From NCBI RefSeq assembly GCF_006439055.1, contig NZ_RCZC01000002.1, positions 1,163,220-1,227,219 on the forward strand: a DNA stretch of 64,000 bases, given 5' to 3'. Under the pieces are notes generated by a model. The model had not been told where the DNA came from and did no database searches. It saw only the letters and a list, made by a program, of their open reading frames with translations. A program made the position numbers and the translations under genes. Below are positions 1 to 8,391 of this stretch, piece after piece. The DNA comes from Sphingomonas glacialis (GTDB lineage Bacteria > Pseudomonadota > Alphaproteobacteria > Sphingomonadales > Sphingomonadaceae). Positions within the stretch are counted from its first letter, which is position 1. Each line of letters begins with the position of its first letter.

Positions 1-2
1 GC

Positions 3-740
3 GAGACGACCGGTTTCGTCGGCACCTATGACGCGCCCGACACGCGTTCGGGCGGCTACACCTTCGGCGGCTATTCCGACCATATCGTTGTGAAGCAGGA
101 TTTCGTGCTCAAGGTCGGGCATGACGAAGCCGATCTCGCCGCGGTCGCGCCGCTGCTGTGCGCGGGCATCACGACGTACTCGCCGCTGCATCACTGGAAG
201 GTCGGTCCGGGCCAGAAGGTTGGCGTGGTCGGCCTAGGGGGGCTCGGCCATATGGGCGTCAAGATCGCCAAGGCGATGGGCGCCGACGTCTATGTCTTCA
301 GCACCTCGCCGAACAAGCGCGAGGATGCCAAGCGGCTCGGCGCGACCGACCTGATCGTGTCGAAGGACGAAGCGGCAATGGCAGACCATGCCAACAGCTT
401 CGACTTCATCCTCAACACCGTCGCGGCGAGCCACGATCTCGACCCGTTCCTCAACCTGCTCAAGCGCGACGGCACGATGACGCTGGTCGGGGTTCCCGAG
501 ACGCCGCACCCCTCGCCGAGCGTCGGCGCGATGGTGTTCAAGCGTCGCTCGATCGCGGGCTCGCTGATCGGCGGGATCCGGGAGACGCAGGAAATGCTCG
601 ATTTCTGCGTGAAGCACGGCCTGACTGCGGATATCGAAATGATCGATATCCAGAACATCGACACCGCCTATGACCGGATGGTGAAGAGCGACGTGAAGTA
701 TCGCTTCGTCATCGACATGGAGTCGTTGAAGGCCGCTTAA
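3..740 (+). CDS. NAD(P)-dependent zinc alcohol dehydrogenase, C-terminal part (5' cut by window edge)
   Basis: The frame is open from base 3, so the N-terminus lies outside the window; about 245 residues are present. It belongs to the medium-chain dehydrogenase/reductase superfamily, cinnamyl-alcohol dehydrogenase/YahK branch, which reduces aldehydes with NADPH. Visible are the family stretch GGYSDHIVV, the helix TTYSPLHHW, and the Rossmann dinucleotide loop GLGGLGHMG followed by AKAMGADVYVFS. The catalytic and structural zinc cysteines of the N-terminal half are not in view. An in-frame GTG at 90 is internal, not the start. The gene ends just before a palindromic repeat. Substrate cannot be judged from this fragment. 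Confidence 0.9.
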   Translation, partial: ETTGFVGTYDAPDTRSGGYTFGGYSDHIVVKQDFVLKVGHDEADLAAVAPLLCAGITTYSPLHHWKVGPGQKVGVVGLGGLGHMGVKIAKAMGADVYVFSTSPNKREDAKRLGATDLIVSKDEAAMADHANSFDFILNTVAASHDLDPFLNLLKRDGTMTLVGVPETPHPSPSVGAMVFKRRSIAGSLIGGIRETQEMLDFCVKHGLTADIEMIDIQNIDTAYDRMVKSDVKYRFVIDMESLKAA

Positions 741-783
741 GTCAGGGGCGGGTTTGGCGTCAGCGCCCCGCACGCCTCACCTC

Positions 784-873
784 CGTCACCCCGGCCTCGT
801 GCCGGGGTCCACCGCGCACCATCCGCTACAGTGTTTGTGGAGAGGTGGCCCCCGGCACGAGGCCGGGGTGACG
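784..873. repeat. Palindromic repeat, family A (GTCACCCCGG type), copy 1
   Basis: Two 30-base arms (784-813 and 844-873) are near-perfect inverted complements around a 30-base centre. Each arm is itself a small hairpin (CCCCGGC, a short loop, GCCGGGG). The same arms recur near 26.4, 34.6, 40.1, 51.7 and 56.7 kb. It lies between the alcohol dehydrogenase and trhO, on one transcript direction, and occupies the upstream leader of trhO. Function unknown; mobile REP-like element by appearance. Confidence 0.85.
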
Positions 874-921
874 ATGGGTATATTTTACCCTCCGCCCAAA
901 TCCTTCTACAGGGGCCGCGTC

Positions 922-1854
922 ATGACAGGCCCCTCCCCCATCACCGTCGCCGCGCTCTACCGCTTCGCGCGCTTTCCCGATCCGGCGGTGCTCCGCCAGC
1001 CCTTGCTCGATCTCTGCGCCGCCAATGGCGTGCGCGGCACCCTGCTGCTGGCGAACGAAGGCATCAACGGCACGATCGCCGGCCCGCAAGCCGGTATCGC
1101 CACGGTCGTCGCCCACATCCGCACTCTGCCCGACTGCGCCGAGCTCGCCCCCAAATACAGCCATGCGGAAACGATGCCGTTCCACCGCCTCAAGGTCCGC
1201 CTCAAGCGCGAGATCGTGACGATGGGCGAACCCGACATCGATCCGCTCGCTAGCGTCGGCACCTATGTCAAACCGGCCGACTGGAACGCGCTGATCGACT
1301 CGCCCGACACCGTCGTGATCGACACGCGCAACGCGTACGAAGTGAAGGTCGGCACCTTCGCCGGCGCGATCGACCCGGAGACCGCGAGCTTCAGCGATTT
1401 CCCCGCCTGGGCGCGCACGCACCGCGCCGAGCTCGAAGGCAAGAAGATCGCGATGTTCTGCACCGGCGGCATCCGCTGCGAGAAATCGACCGCCTTCCTC
1501 AAGGCCGAGGGGCTGGAGGAGGTCTATCACCTCGACGGCGGCATCCTGAAATATCTCGAGGACGTGCCCGAGGCCGAGAGCCGCTGGCAGGGCGAATGCT
1601 TCGTCTTCGACGAGCGCGTCGCCGTCGGCCACGGGCTGGCGCCGGGCACACACGAGCTGTGCCGCGGCTGCCGCATGCCGGTCAGCCCGGAGGACCGCGA
1701 CTCGCCCCTATATGAGGAAGGCGTCGCCTGCCCGGCCTGTGCCGAGACGATCGATGCGACCAAGCGCGCCTCAGCCGCCGAACGCCACCGCCAGGTCAAG
1801 CTCGCCGAAGCCCGCGGCGAGGCGCATGTCGGAACGGGCGGCGGTAAGAAGTAG
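922..1854 (+). CDS. trhO: tRNA uridine(34) hydroxylase, rhodanese family
   Basis: 310 residues. TrhO (YceA) carries out oxygen-dependent 5-hydroxylation of uridine 34 in tRNA, the first step to 5-(carboxy)methoxyuridine. The N-terminal domain holds TLLLANEGINGTIAG; the rhodanese domain follows, with the active loop CTGGIRCEKS (Cys about residue 180) and HLDGGILKYLED after it. The C-terminus has a CRGC...CPAC cysteine cluster of the family. I chose ATG 922 because the protein then starts as homologues do (SPITVAALYRFARF); the longer in-frame opening would translate the upstream palindromic repeat. It stands alone, convergent with the GFA gene. Confidence 0.93.
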   Translation: MTGPSPITVAALYRFARFPDPAVLRQPLLDLCAANGVRGTLLLANEGINGTIAGPQAGIATVVAHIRTLPDCAELAPKYSHAETMPFHRLKVRLKREIVTMGEPDIDPLASVGTYVKPADWNALIDSPDTVVIDTRNAYEVKVGTFAGAIDPETASFSDFPAWARTHRAELEGKKIAMFCTGGIRCEKSTAFLKAEGLEEVYHLDGGILKYLEDVPEAESRWQGECFVFDERVAVGHGLAPGTHELCRGCRMPVSPEDRDSPLYEEGVACPACAETIDATKRASAAERHRQVKLAEARGEAHVGTGGGKK

Positions 1855-1877
1855 CGCCTACGCCGCTTAACGCGGGG

Positions 1878-2225
1878 CTATGCCATTCCCTTGCCGACGG
1901 TCGCCCGTACGGGAATCCCCGCCCGATCGAAATCGGCCAGGCAGAACACGTTGATTCCGACGAAATCGGGCGTCACGCGCTTGCGGTGAAACGGATAGAT
2001 ACCGCACGTCCCGCAGAAGAAATGCCGCGCGGTGTGCGTGTGGAAGCGATATTCGACCAGCGCGTCTTCCCCCCGCAACAGGCGGAAGTCGCGCTCGTGC
2101 ACCTTCACCATCAGCGCGTTCTTGCGCCGGCAGATCGAGCAGTCGCAGGTCGTCAGTTCAGTAAAGTCGCTGTCGATCTCGAACGCGACGGCACCGCAGT
2201 GGCAGCTCCCGGCATAGGTCCGCAC
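1878..2225 (-). CDS. GFA-family (CENP-V/GFA domain) zinc protein
   Basis: About 115 residues. Members share the fold of glutathione-dependent formaldehyde-activating enzyme, but most have no proven reaction. The zinc-binding pattern is complete: GSCHCGAV, CDCSICRRK and CGTCGIYPFHRKR. Start choice is uncertain. GTG 2225 gives the usual family N-terminus (RTYAGSCHCGAV). A TTG at 2258 overlaps the proS stop as TTGA and would add 11 residues, which would suit translational coupling with proS. Last gene of the long minus-strand block that begins at gcvT. Confidence 0.8.
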   Translation of the reverse strand: MRTYAGSCHCGAVAFEIDSDFTELTTCDCSICRRKNALMVKVHERDFRLLRGEDALVEYRFHTHTARHFFCGTCGIYPFHRKRVTPDFVGINVFCLADFDRAGIPVRATVGKGMA

Positions 2226-2254
2226 CGGTCGCGCGCCACTGCGCTCGCCGTCGC

Positions 2255-3787
2255 TCAATAGGACCGCCCAATCAGCACGCGCTCGACCGCGGGCTCGCCG
2301 GTGAACACGCACGGCCCATCGATCGCGGCCTGCGTCATCGGCGCGTTGCGGATGGTGAGCTTGAGCTTCTTGAGCCGCTCGACCACGCCATCGAGCGCCT
2401 CGCCGGTCGGCTTCGACCATTGCACTTCGAGCCACCCGGGGTTCTTCACGCCCTCGGCGAAATGCGTCTCGAGCGCTGCGAAATCGGCACCCGGAACAAT
2501 GCTGGCCTCAAGCCGCGCACGCGCCTCACTGTGGAGCGACGCCTGGATCTCGCTCAACGTCGCCGAAACCGCCCCGACGAAATCGCCCTTCGCGACGACC
2601 GCGCTGTCGAGCTTGCCATCCGCGCGGTACAGCCGGTCACGGCGGATCACCGAGACGTTGCCGCCCGCGACATCGCGCCCGCCGACTTCGATCACGATCG
2701 GCGCGCCCTTCTTGACCCAGCCCCAGCGCTTGGTCGCAGCCTTGCCGAACTTGAGGTCGAGCAACGCGCGCACCGGCTCGCCCAGCGCCGATTGCTGCGC
2801 CAGCTCGGCCTGCAGCGCCTTGCAATAATCGACAACCACAGCATCCTCGGGCTGATCGCGCAGCATCGGCACGATCACCACCTGCCACGGGGCGATCCGC
2901 GGCGGCACGCGCAGGCCGTCGTCATCGCCGTGGACCATGATCACCCCGCCGATCATCCGCGTCGACACGCCCCAGCTCGTCGTATTGGCGAGCTCGAACA
3001 CGCCTTCCGAATTCTGGAACTTGATGTCCTGCGCCTGCGCGAAGTTGGTGCCCAGGAAGTGCGAGGTGCCCGCCTGGAGCGCCTTGCCGTCCTGCATCAT
3101 CGCCTCGATGCTGTAGGTCGAAACCGCGCCGGGGAAGCGCTCGTTCTCGGGCTTCTCGCCCGCAACCACCGGCAACGCGAGGCAATCCTCGGCGAACGAG
3201 CGATAGACTTCGAGCATCTTGAGCGTCTCTTCGCGCGCCTCCTCGGCCGTGGCGTGGGCGGTGTGCCCCTCCTGCCAGAGGAACTCGCTGGTGCGCAGGA
3301 ACATCCGCGTGCGCATCTCCCAGCGCACCACATTGGCCCATTGGTTGATCAGCACGGGCAGGTCGCGCCACGACTGCACCCAGCGCGCGAACGCCGCGCC
3401 GATCACCGTCTCCGAGGTCGGGCGCACGACGAGCGGCTCCTCGAGTTTGGCGGTCGGATCGGGCATCAGCCCGCCCTTGCCGTCGCTCACCAGCCGGTGA
3501 TGCGTGACGACCGCCATCTCCTTGGCGAAGCCCTCGACGTGATCCGCCTCCTTCTCGAAATAGGAAAGCGGGATGAACAGCGGGAAATAGCAATTCTCGT
3601 GGCCGGTCGCCTTGATCCGGTCATCGAGCAGGCGCTGGATGCGCTCCCAGATGCCATAGCCCCAAGGCCGGATCACCATGCAGCCGCGCACGCCCGATTC
3701 CTCGGCGAGATCGGCCTCGGAAATGACGGACTGGTACCAGGCGGAAAAATCGGCCTCGCGGGTGACGGGGAGTGCATGCTTGATCAT
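2255..3787 (-). CDS. proS: Prolyl-tRNA synthetase, archaeal/eukaryote-like short type
   Basis: 510 residues. Charges tRNA-Pro with proline (class II synthetase). The sequence has the traits of the type 3 form: class II core starting ADFSAWYQSVISEADL, motif 2 around RTRMFLRTSEFLWQEGHTAHA, motif 3 near WGVSTRMIGGVIMVHGDDDG, an anticodon domain (APWQVVIVPML), and a C-terminal zinc-like/terminal-Tyr extension ending IGRSY. No inserted editing domain sits between motifs 2 and 3, unlike the long bacterial form. Start ATG 3787 was preferred over an upstream frame extension because homologues begin near KHALPVTREADFS. It lies 48 bp downstream of the DUF938 gene. Confidence 0.93.
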   Translation of the reverse strand: MIKHALPVTREADFSAWYQSVISEADLAEESGVRGCMVIRPWGYGIWERIQRLLDDRIKATGHENCYFPLFIPLSYFEKEADHVEGFAKEMAVVTHHRLVSDGKGGLMPDPTAKLEEPLVVRPTSETVIGAAFARWVQSWRDLPVLINQWANVVRWEMRTRMFLRTSEFLWQEGHTAHATAEEAREETLKMLEVYRSFAEDCLALPVVAGEKPENERFPGAVSTYSIEAMMQDGKALQAGTSHFLGTNFAQAQDIKFQNSEGVFELANTTSWGVSTRMIGGVIMVHGDDDGLRVPPRIAPWQVVIVPMLRDQPEDAVVVDYCKALQAELAQQSALGEPVRALLDLKFGKAATKRWGWVKKGAPIVIEVGGRDVAGGNVSVIRRDRLYRADGKLDSAVVAKGDFVGAVSATLSEIQASLHSEARARLEASIVPGADFAALETHFAEGVKNPGWLEVQWSKPTGEALDGVVERLKKLKLTIRNAPMTQAAIDGPCVFTGEPAVERVLIGRSY

Positions 3788-3835
3788 GCTGGCGCGGATA
3801 GCGCGGAGAAGCGGCCCCGTCACCCCCGCCGCGCG

Positions 3836-4459
3836 CTACTCCGTGCGGCGGAAGACCAGCAGCAGGTTGTTCGCGGGCATCGAGATCGTCGCATCCAGCA
3901 CGAACCCGGCCGCCGCTTCCCGCATCGCATCGACTGAACGGATCCCCCAACGCGGATCGCGCGCACGTAGCGACTCGTCGAACTGGAGATTACTCTGCGC
4001 GGTCGGCACGTCGTATTGCAGGAACGGTCCGTAGAGGATGAGCGGAGTTCCTGCTGGAAGCAGCCGCGCCGCGCCGGCCATCAGCCCGAGTGTCGCCTCC
4101 CACGGGCTGATATGCACCATGTTGACGCACAGCACCGCATCGGCGCGATCGACCGGCCACGTAGCGGTCGCAGCATCGATCTCAAGCGGCGGGAGAACAT
4201 TGTCGATACCCTCGCACCACGCCGCGATCGACACGCGCGCGGCGGGGTCGGGATCGCTCGGCTGCCAGTCGAGCGCGGGGAACTCGCCCGCGAAATAGGC
4301 GGCGTGCTCGCCCGATCCGCTGGCGATCTCGAGCACCGTCCCCGACAAAGGCAGCACGCCGCGCAGCGTGTCCGCGATCGCCATGCGATTGCGCAGCGTC
4401 GCGGGCGCATGGCGGCGTGGCTCGACGCCCGCCTCGGCCGGGATCCAGGGCTCGCTCAG
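3836..4459 (-). CDS. DUF938 SAM-dependent methyltransferase-like protein, probable CTG start
   Basis: About 207 residues if begun at CTG 4459, or 182 from ATG 4384. The Rossmann methyltransferase motif VLEIASGSGEHAAYFA is clear, as is LCVNMVHISPWEATLGL. Substrate unknown for the family. The codons upstream of ATG 4384 read EPRRHAPATLRNR, which matches the conserved family N-terminus (HAPAT.RNR), so the ATG is too far downstream. No ATG, GTG or TTG precedes it in frame; the only candidate is CTG 4459, which overlaps the stop of the gene before it as CTGA. A second reading error is the alternative, given the frameshift 220 bp upstream. Confidence 0.75.
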   Translation of the reverse strand: MSEPWIPAEAGVEPRRHAPATLRNRMAIADTLRGVLPLSGTVLEIASGSGEHAAYFAGEFPALDWQPSDPDPAARVSIAAWCEGIDNVLPPLEIDAATATWPVDRADAVLCVNMVHISPWEATLGLMAGAARLLPAGTPLILYGPFLQYDVPTAQSNLQFDESLRARDPRWGIRSVDAMREAAAGFVLDATISMPANNLLLVFRRTE

Positions 4460-4958
4460 ACGCGCGCGCCTTCGAGCAGGCGTTTCGCGCGCAGGTACAT
4501 TTCGAGTCGCCCCATGGCGAAGATGCCGAGCGACAGCGTGGCCAAGCCATCGACCAGCATGCCGACGTCAAAATGGAGCGCTTGGCCCTCGGTCTGCGCG
4601 ATCGTCTTGACCGCGATCAGCACGACGATGATCGCCAGCGCCCAGATCGAGCCCTTCTGCATCAACAGCCCGGTCGCGGATCGATATGGATCCGCATCGT
4701 CTTGCCGCGCTGCCAGCCGATCGCGCCACCGATTACCAGACCGAGCATCGCGACGCCCCAGCCGAGCGGCGTCGGCGGGAACCGGACGAACAGATAGGCG
4801 ACGACCACGGCGTAGATCGCGGGCACGATCCACAATTGTTCGACCTTGAGCGGTCGCACGCGCATCAAGCTCCGTCCGCGGATCGCGAAGACGATGACGA
4901 AGACCACCGCCATGATGGCATATTGCTGCCAGCTGGCCTGAACCTGATGCACCTGCAT
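4456..4958 (-). pseudogene. CcdC/DUF1453-like membrane protein, broken by a single-base frameshift
   Basis: Two frames together make one hydrophobic protein of about 167 residues. The first runs from ATG 4958 (QASWQQYAIMAVVFVIVFA, then LWIVPAIYAVVVAYLFV) to TGA at 4662-4664 after RIHIDPRPGC. The next frame continues with ATGLLMQKGSIWALAIIVV and ends LEMYLRAKRLLEGARV at 4456. Homologues read straight through as DPATGLL, so one missing G near 4678 explains the break. It may be a true mutation or a sequencing error. Four membrane helices are visible across the two parts. It lies 12 bp after gcvPB in the same direction. Family assignment is from memory. Confidence 0.72.
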
Positions 4959-4970
4959 GTATTCCCCCCG

Positions 4971-6539
4971 TTATTCCGCGGCTTGCGCGAGTCCCGGGTC
5001 CTTCCATACCAGTATCGGCTTGCGCGCCGCCAGCGTTTCGTCGAGCCGGCTGCGCGGTGCGAAATGCGGCGCGGACTTGAGGCTGACATCACCCGCCTTC
5101 GCCCGCTCGGCGACTGAGCGAAGCGCCACGATGAACTGGTCGAGTGCGGCCTTCGACTCGGTCTCGGTCGGCTCGATCAGCATTGCGCCGTGGACGACGA
5201 GCGGGAAGTACATCGTCATCGGGTGGAAGCCCTCGTCGATCAGCCCCTTGGCGACGTCGATCGTCGAGAAGCCGTCGGCGAGGTTCTCGTCGGAGAACAA
5301 GGCTTCGTGCATGCACGGCCCCGAACCACCGAACGGCGCGTCGAGCGTCGTGTCGAGGCTGCGCAGGATGTAGTTGGCGTTGAGCACCGCATCTTCCGAC
5401 ACCTGCCGCAGCCCATCGGCGCCGTGGCTGAGAATGTACGTCAGTGCGCGCGTGAACATGCCCATCTGGCCATGGAACGCGACCATCCGGCCGAACGCGC
5501 CGGCATGATGCTCGCCCGCGGTTTCCTCTTCGACGAGGTGGAAGCCGTCGTCGGTCTTCTCGACGAAGGGCAGCGGCGCGAAGGGGCTGAGTGCCTTCGA
5601 GAACACCACCGGTCCCGAGCCCGGCCCGCCGCCACCATGCGGCGTCGAGAAGGTCTTGTGCAGGTTGATGTGCATCGCATCGATGCCGAGATCGCCCGGC
5701 CGCACGCGCCCGACGATCGCGTTGAAGTTGGCGCCGTCGCAATAGACGAGACCGCCCGCCGCATGCACCGCATCCGAGATCACGCGCATGTCGCGCTCGA
5801 ACAGGCCGCAGGTGTTGGGGTTGGTGATCATCACGCCCGCGACATCGGGGCCGAGTCGCGCGATCAGCTTCTCGGTGTCGACACGGCCATCGGCGGTCGC
5901 GGGGATGTCCTCGACGCTATAGCCGGCGAACGCCGCGGTCGCCGGGTTGGTGCCATGCGCGCTCTCGGGGACGAGGATGATTTTCCGGTGCCCCTCCCCG
6001 CGCGCCTCGAGCGCCGCGCGGATCGCGAGGACGCCGCACAGCTCGCCATGCGCGCCGGCCTTGGGGCTCATCGCGACCGAGTCCATGCCGGTGAGCGTCA
6101 CCAGCCAGTGCGCGAGCTGCTGGATCACCTCGAGCGCGCCCTGCACGGTCTGCACCGGTGCGAGCGGATGGATGTCGGCGAAACCGGGGAGTCGCGCCAT
6201 CTTCTCGTTGAGCCGCGGGTTGTGCTTCATCGTGCACGAGCCGAGCGGGAAGAAGCCGAGGTCGATCCCGTAATTCTGGCGCGACAGGCGGGTATAGTGG
6301 CGGACCGTTTCGGGCTCGGACAGGCCGGGCAGGCCGATCGACGCGGTGCGGGCGAGGTCGCCAAGCCGCGAGGTGGCGGCGACAGGTTCGACAAGGTCGA
6401 CACCGGTGGTCGTCGTATCGCCGATCTCGAAGATCAGCGCTTCCTCGAGCATCAGCGCCTTGTTGCCAGTGGTCGTCGGGCTAGCCTTGCCACCCGAGAT
6501 CGGCGCTTCGGGGCGCCATCCGCTTGCGTTGATGCTCAT
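4971..6539 (-). CDS. gcvPB: Glycine dehydrogenase (decarboxylating) subunit 2
   Basis: 522 residues. With GcvPA it forms the split P-protein of the glycine cleavage system, which decarboxylates glycine on PLP and passes the aminomethyl group to the lipoyl arm of GcvH. The PLP lysine is in INLHKTFSTPHGGGGPG; other conserved blocks are GFFPLGSCTMKHNP, PESAHGTNPATAA and MITNPNTCGLFE. Start ATG 6539 overlaps the gcvPA stop as ATGA, so the two subunits are translationally coupled. A longer in-frame opening runs back through gcvPA and is not real. Confidence 0.96.
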   Translation of the reverse strand: MSINASGWRPEAPISGGKASPTTTGNKALMLEEALIFEIGDTTTTGVDLVEPVAATSRLGDLARTASIGLPGLSEPETVRHYTRLSRQNYGIDLGFFPLGSCTMKHNPRLNEKMARLPGFADIHPLAPVQTVQGALEVIQQLAHWLVTLTGMDSVAMSPKAGAHGELCGVLAIRAALEARGEGHRKIILVPESAHGTNPATAAFAGYSVEDIPATADGRVDTEKLIARLGPDVAGVMITNPNTCGLFERDMRVISDAVHAAGGLVYCDGANFNAIVGRVRPGDLGIDAMHINLHKTFSTPHGGGGPGSGPVVFSKALSPFAPLPFVEKTDDGFHLVEEETAGEHHAGAFGRMVAFHGQMGMFTRALTYILSHGADGLRQVSEDAVLNANYILRSLDTTLDAPFGGSGPCMHEALFSDENLADGFSTIDVAKGLIDEGFHPMTMYFPLVVHGAMLIEPTETESKAALDQFIVALRSVAERAKAGDVSLKSAPHFAPRSRLDETLAARKPILVWKDPGLAQAAE

Positions 6540-7897
6540 GCCAGTACCTCCTGAAGCGCGGCGGCAAGCGTTTCGACGTCCTCCGCGGTGGTCGTCTCGG
6601 TGACGGCGACGACCAGGCCGTTCGCCAGCGCATCCTCGCCCGGATAGAGCCGCCCGAGCGAAACGCCCGCGAGGATCCCGCGATCGGCGAGCGTCCGCAC
6701 GATCGGCCGCGCCTCGACCGGCAGTTTCAGCGTGAATTCGTTGAAGAAGCTCGTCGTCACCAGCTCGACACCCGGCACCTGCGACAGCCGCTCGGCCGCC
6801 GCCACCGCGCCCGCATGGTTGATCGCCGCGAGCTGGCGCAGGCCAGCCTCGCCGAGCAAGGTCATGTGGATCGAGAAAGCCAAAGCGCACAGGCCGCTAT
6901 TGGTGCAGATGTTCGACGTCGCCTTCTCGCGGCGGATATGCTGCTCGCGCGTGCTGAGCGTCAGCACGAAGCCGCGGCGACCATCGGCATCGAGCGTCTC
7001 GCCACACAGCCGGCCCGGCATCTGGCGGACGTACTTTTCCTTGCAGCCGAACAGGCCGACATAGGGCCCGCCGAACTGCAGGCCGACGCCGAGCGACTGC
7101 CCCTCGCCCACCACGATATCCGCGTCCATCTCGCCCGGCGCCTTGATCGCGCCAAGCGCGACCGGCTCGGTCACGACCGCGATCAGCAGCGCCTTATTGG
7201 CATGGCATGCATCGGCGAGCGGCTTCAGATCGGCGATGCGGCCGAGAATGTCGGGATATTGCACCACGACGCACGACGTATCCTTGTCGATCGCCGCGAT
7301 CAGCGCGTCGATATCGGTGTCCGCGCCCAGCGTCGGCGCCGAAGTCTCGAGCGCGTCGCCGGTGAACTTGGCCATCGTCTTGGCGACCGAGACGTAATGC
7401 GGGTGGAGCCCCGACGAGAGAATCGCCTTGCCGCGCTTGGTGATGCGCCGCGCCATGCCGATCGCTTCCCAGCAGGCGGTCGAACCGTCATACATCGAGG
7501 CGTTCGCCACGTCAGTGCCGAGCAGACGCGCGACTTGCGTCTGGAACTCGAACAGCATCTGCAGCGTGCCCTGTGCGATCTCGGGCTGGTACGGCGTGTA
7601 GGCGGTGAGGAACTCACCGCGCTGGATCAGGTGATCGACGCTCGCGGGCACGTGGTGCTTGTATGCGCCGCAGCCGAGGAAGAAGGGCGCGTCACCCGCG
7701 GTGAGGTTCTTGCGCGAGAGTGCGCTCATGTGGCGTTCGACCGCCATTTCGCTGGCGTGCATCGGCAGGCCGTGGATCGGGCCGTCGAGCCGCGCGGCTT
7801 CGGGCACATCGACGAACAGATCGTCGATCGTCGCGACGCCGATCACGCCGAGCATCGCGTCGCGATCGATTTGGGTCAGGGGCAGGTAGCGCATCAA
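6536..7897 (-). CDS. gcvPA: Glycine dehydrogenase (decarboxylating) subunit 1
   Basis: 453 residues, the usual length of the N-terminal half in organisms with a split P-protein. Begins MRYLPLTQIDRDAMLGVIGV and carries FLGCGAYKHHVPASVDH, YTPYQPEIAQGTLQ and the MYDGSTACWEA loop typical of this subunit. It supplies part of the active site of the heterotetramer; the PLP lysine is in GcvPB. Transcribed from the riboswitch-controlled gcvT promoter region. A palindromic repeat separates it from gcvH. Confidence 0.96.
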   Translation of the reverse strand: MMRYLPLTQIDRDAMLGVIGVATIDDLFVDVPEAARLDGPIHGLPMHASEMAVERHMSALSRKNLTAGDAPFFLGCGAYKHHVPASVDHLIQRGEFLTAYTPYQPEIAQGTLQMLFEFQTQVARLLGTDVANASMYDGSTACWEAIGMARRITKRGKAILSSGLHPHYVSVAKTMAKFTGDALETSAPTLGADTDIDALIAAIDKDTSCVVVQYPDILGRIADLKPLADACHANKALLIAVVTEPVALGAIKAPGEMDADIVVGEGQSLGVGLQFGGPYVGLFGCKEKYVRQMPGRLCGETLDADGRRGFVLTLSTREQHIRREKATSNICTNSGLCALAFSIHMTLLGEAGLRQLAAINHAGAVAAAERLSQVPGVELVTTSFFNEFTLKLPVEARPIVRTLADRGILAGVSLGRLYPGEDALANGLVVAVTETTTAEDVETLAAALQEVLA

Positions 7898-7902
7898 TCA
7901 AT

Positions 7903-8016
7903 CCTCTCCCCTCCCTGGAAGGGAGGGGCTGGGGGTGGGTCGGCATGAGGCTGGCGTGACGTTCCCATTGAGAGCGACCCACCCCTCGATCCCCTCCCTT
8001 CCAGGGAGGGGAGGAA
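7903..8016. repeat. Palindromic repeat (family C) between gcvH and gcvPA
   Basis: Outer arms CTCCCCTCCCTGGAAGGGAG and its complement near 7987-8016 bracket a second pair (GGGGGTGGGTCG against CGACCCACCCC). The whole 114-bp spacer is one long potential hairpin lying inside the gcv operon, beginning 6 bp upstream of the gcvPA start. It may set the ratio of gcvTH to gcvP message by processing or partial termination. That effect is inferred only. Confidence 0.8.
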
Positions 8017-8019
8017 GGC

Positions 8020-8391
8020 TCAGAGCTTCTCGACGAACGCCGCGTAGGCGATCTCGTCCATCAAGCCGCTCAGCTCGTCGGGATCGGACAGCGTCAGCTT
8101 GAAGAACCAGCCGTCGCTCTCGGGCTCCTCGTTGACGAGGCCCGGCGTGTCGGCGAGCGCGGGGTTGCCCTCGATCACGGTGCCCGACACTGGCGAATAG
8201 ACGTCGGATGCCGCCTTGACCGATTCGACCACGGCGGCTTCGTCGCCCTTGGTCAGTTCCTTGCCCTCTTCGGGGACATCGACGAACACGATGTCGCCGA
8301 GCTGGCTCTGCGCATATTCGGAGATACCGACGGTACCGATATCGCCATCGACATCGACCCACTCATGGTCTTCGGTGAAATAACGGCTCAT
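8020..8391 (-). CDS. gcvH: Glycine cleavage system H protein
   Basis: 123 residues. Lipoyl carrier that shuttles the aminomethyl intermediate between P-, T- and L-proteins. The lipoylation site is the lysine in [17 protein letters not shown] (about residue 63), and the N-terminus [14 protein letters not shown] is canonical. Its ATG at 8391 overlaps the gcvT stop as ATGA. Octanoyl transfer to this lysine needs lipB, which is present at 46.8 kb. Confidence 0.96.
   Translation of the reverse strand: MSRYFTEDHEWVDVDGDIGTVGISEYAQSQLGDIVFVDVPEEGKELTKGDEAAVVESVKAASDVYSPVSGTVIEGNPALADTPGLVNEEPESDGWFFKLTLSDPDELSGLMDEIAYAAFVEKL

Noticed and set aside
754..921. Longer trhO start at 754
   Set aside because: It would translate the palindromic repeat, and homologues begin near ATG 922.
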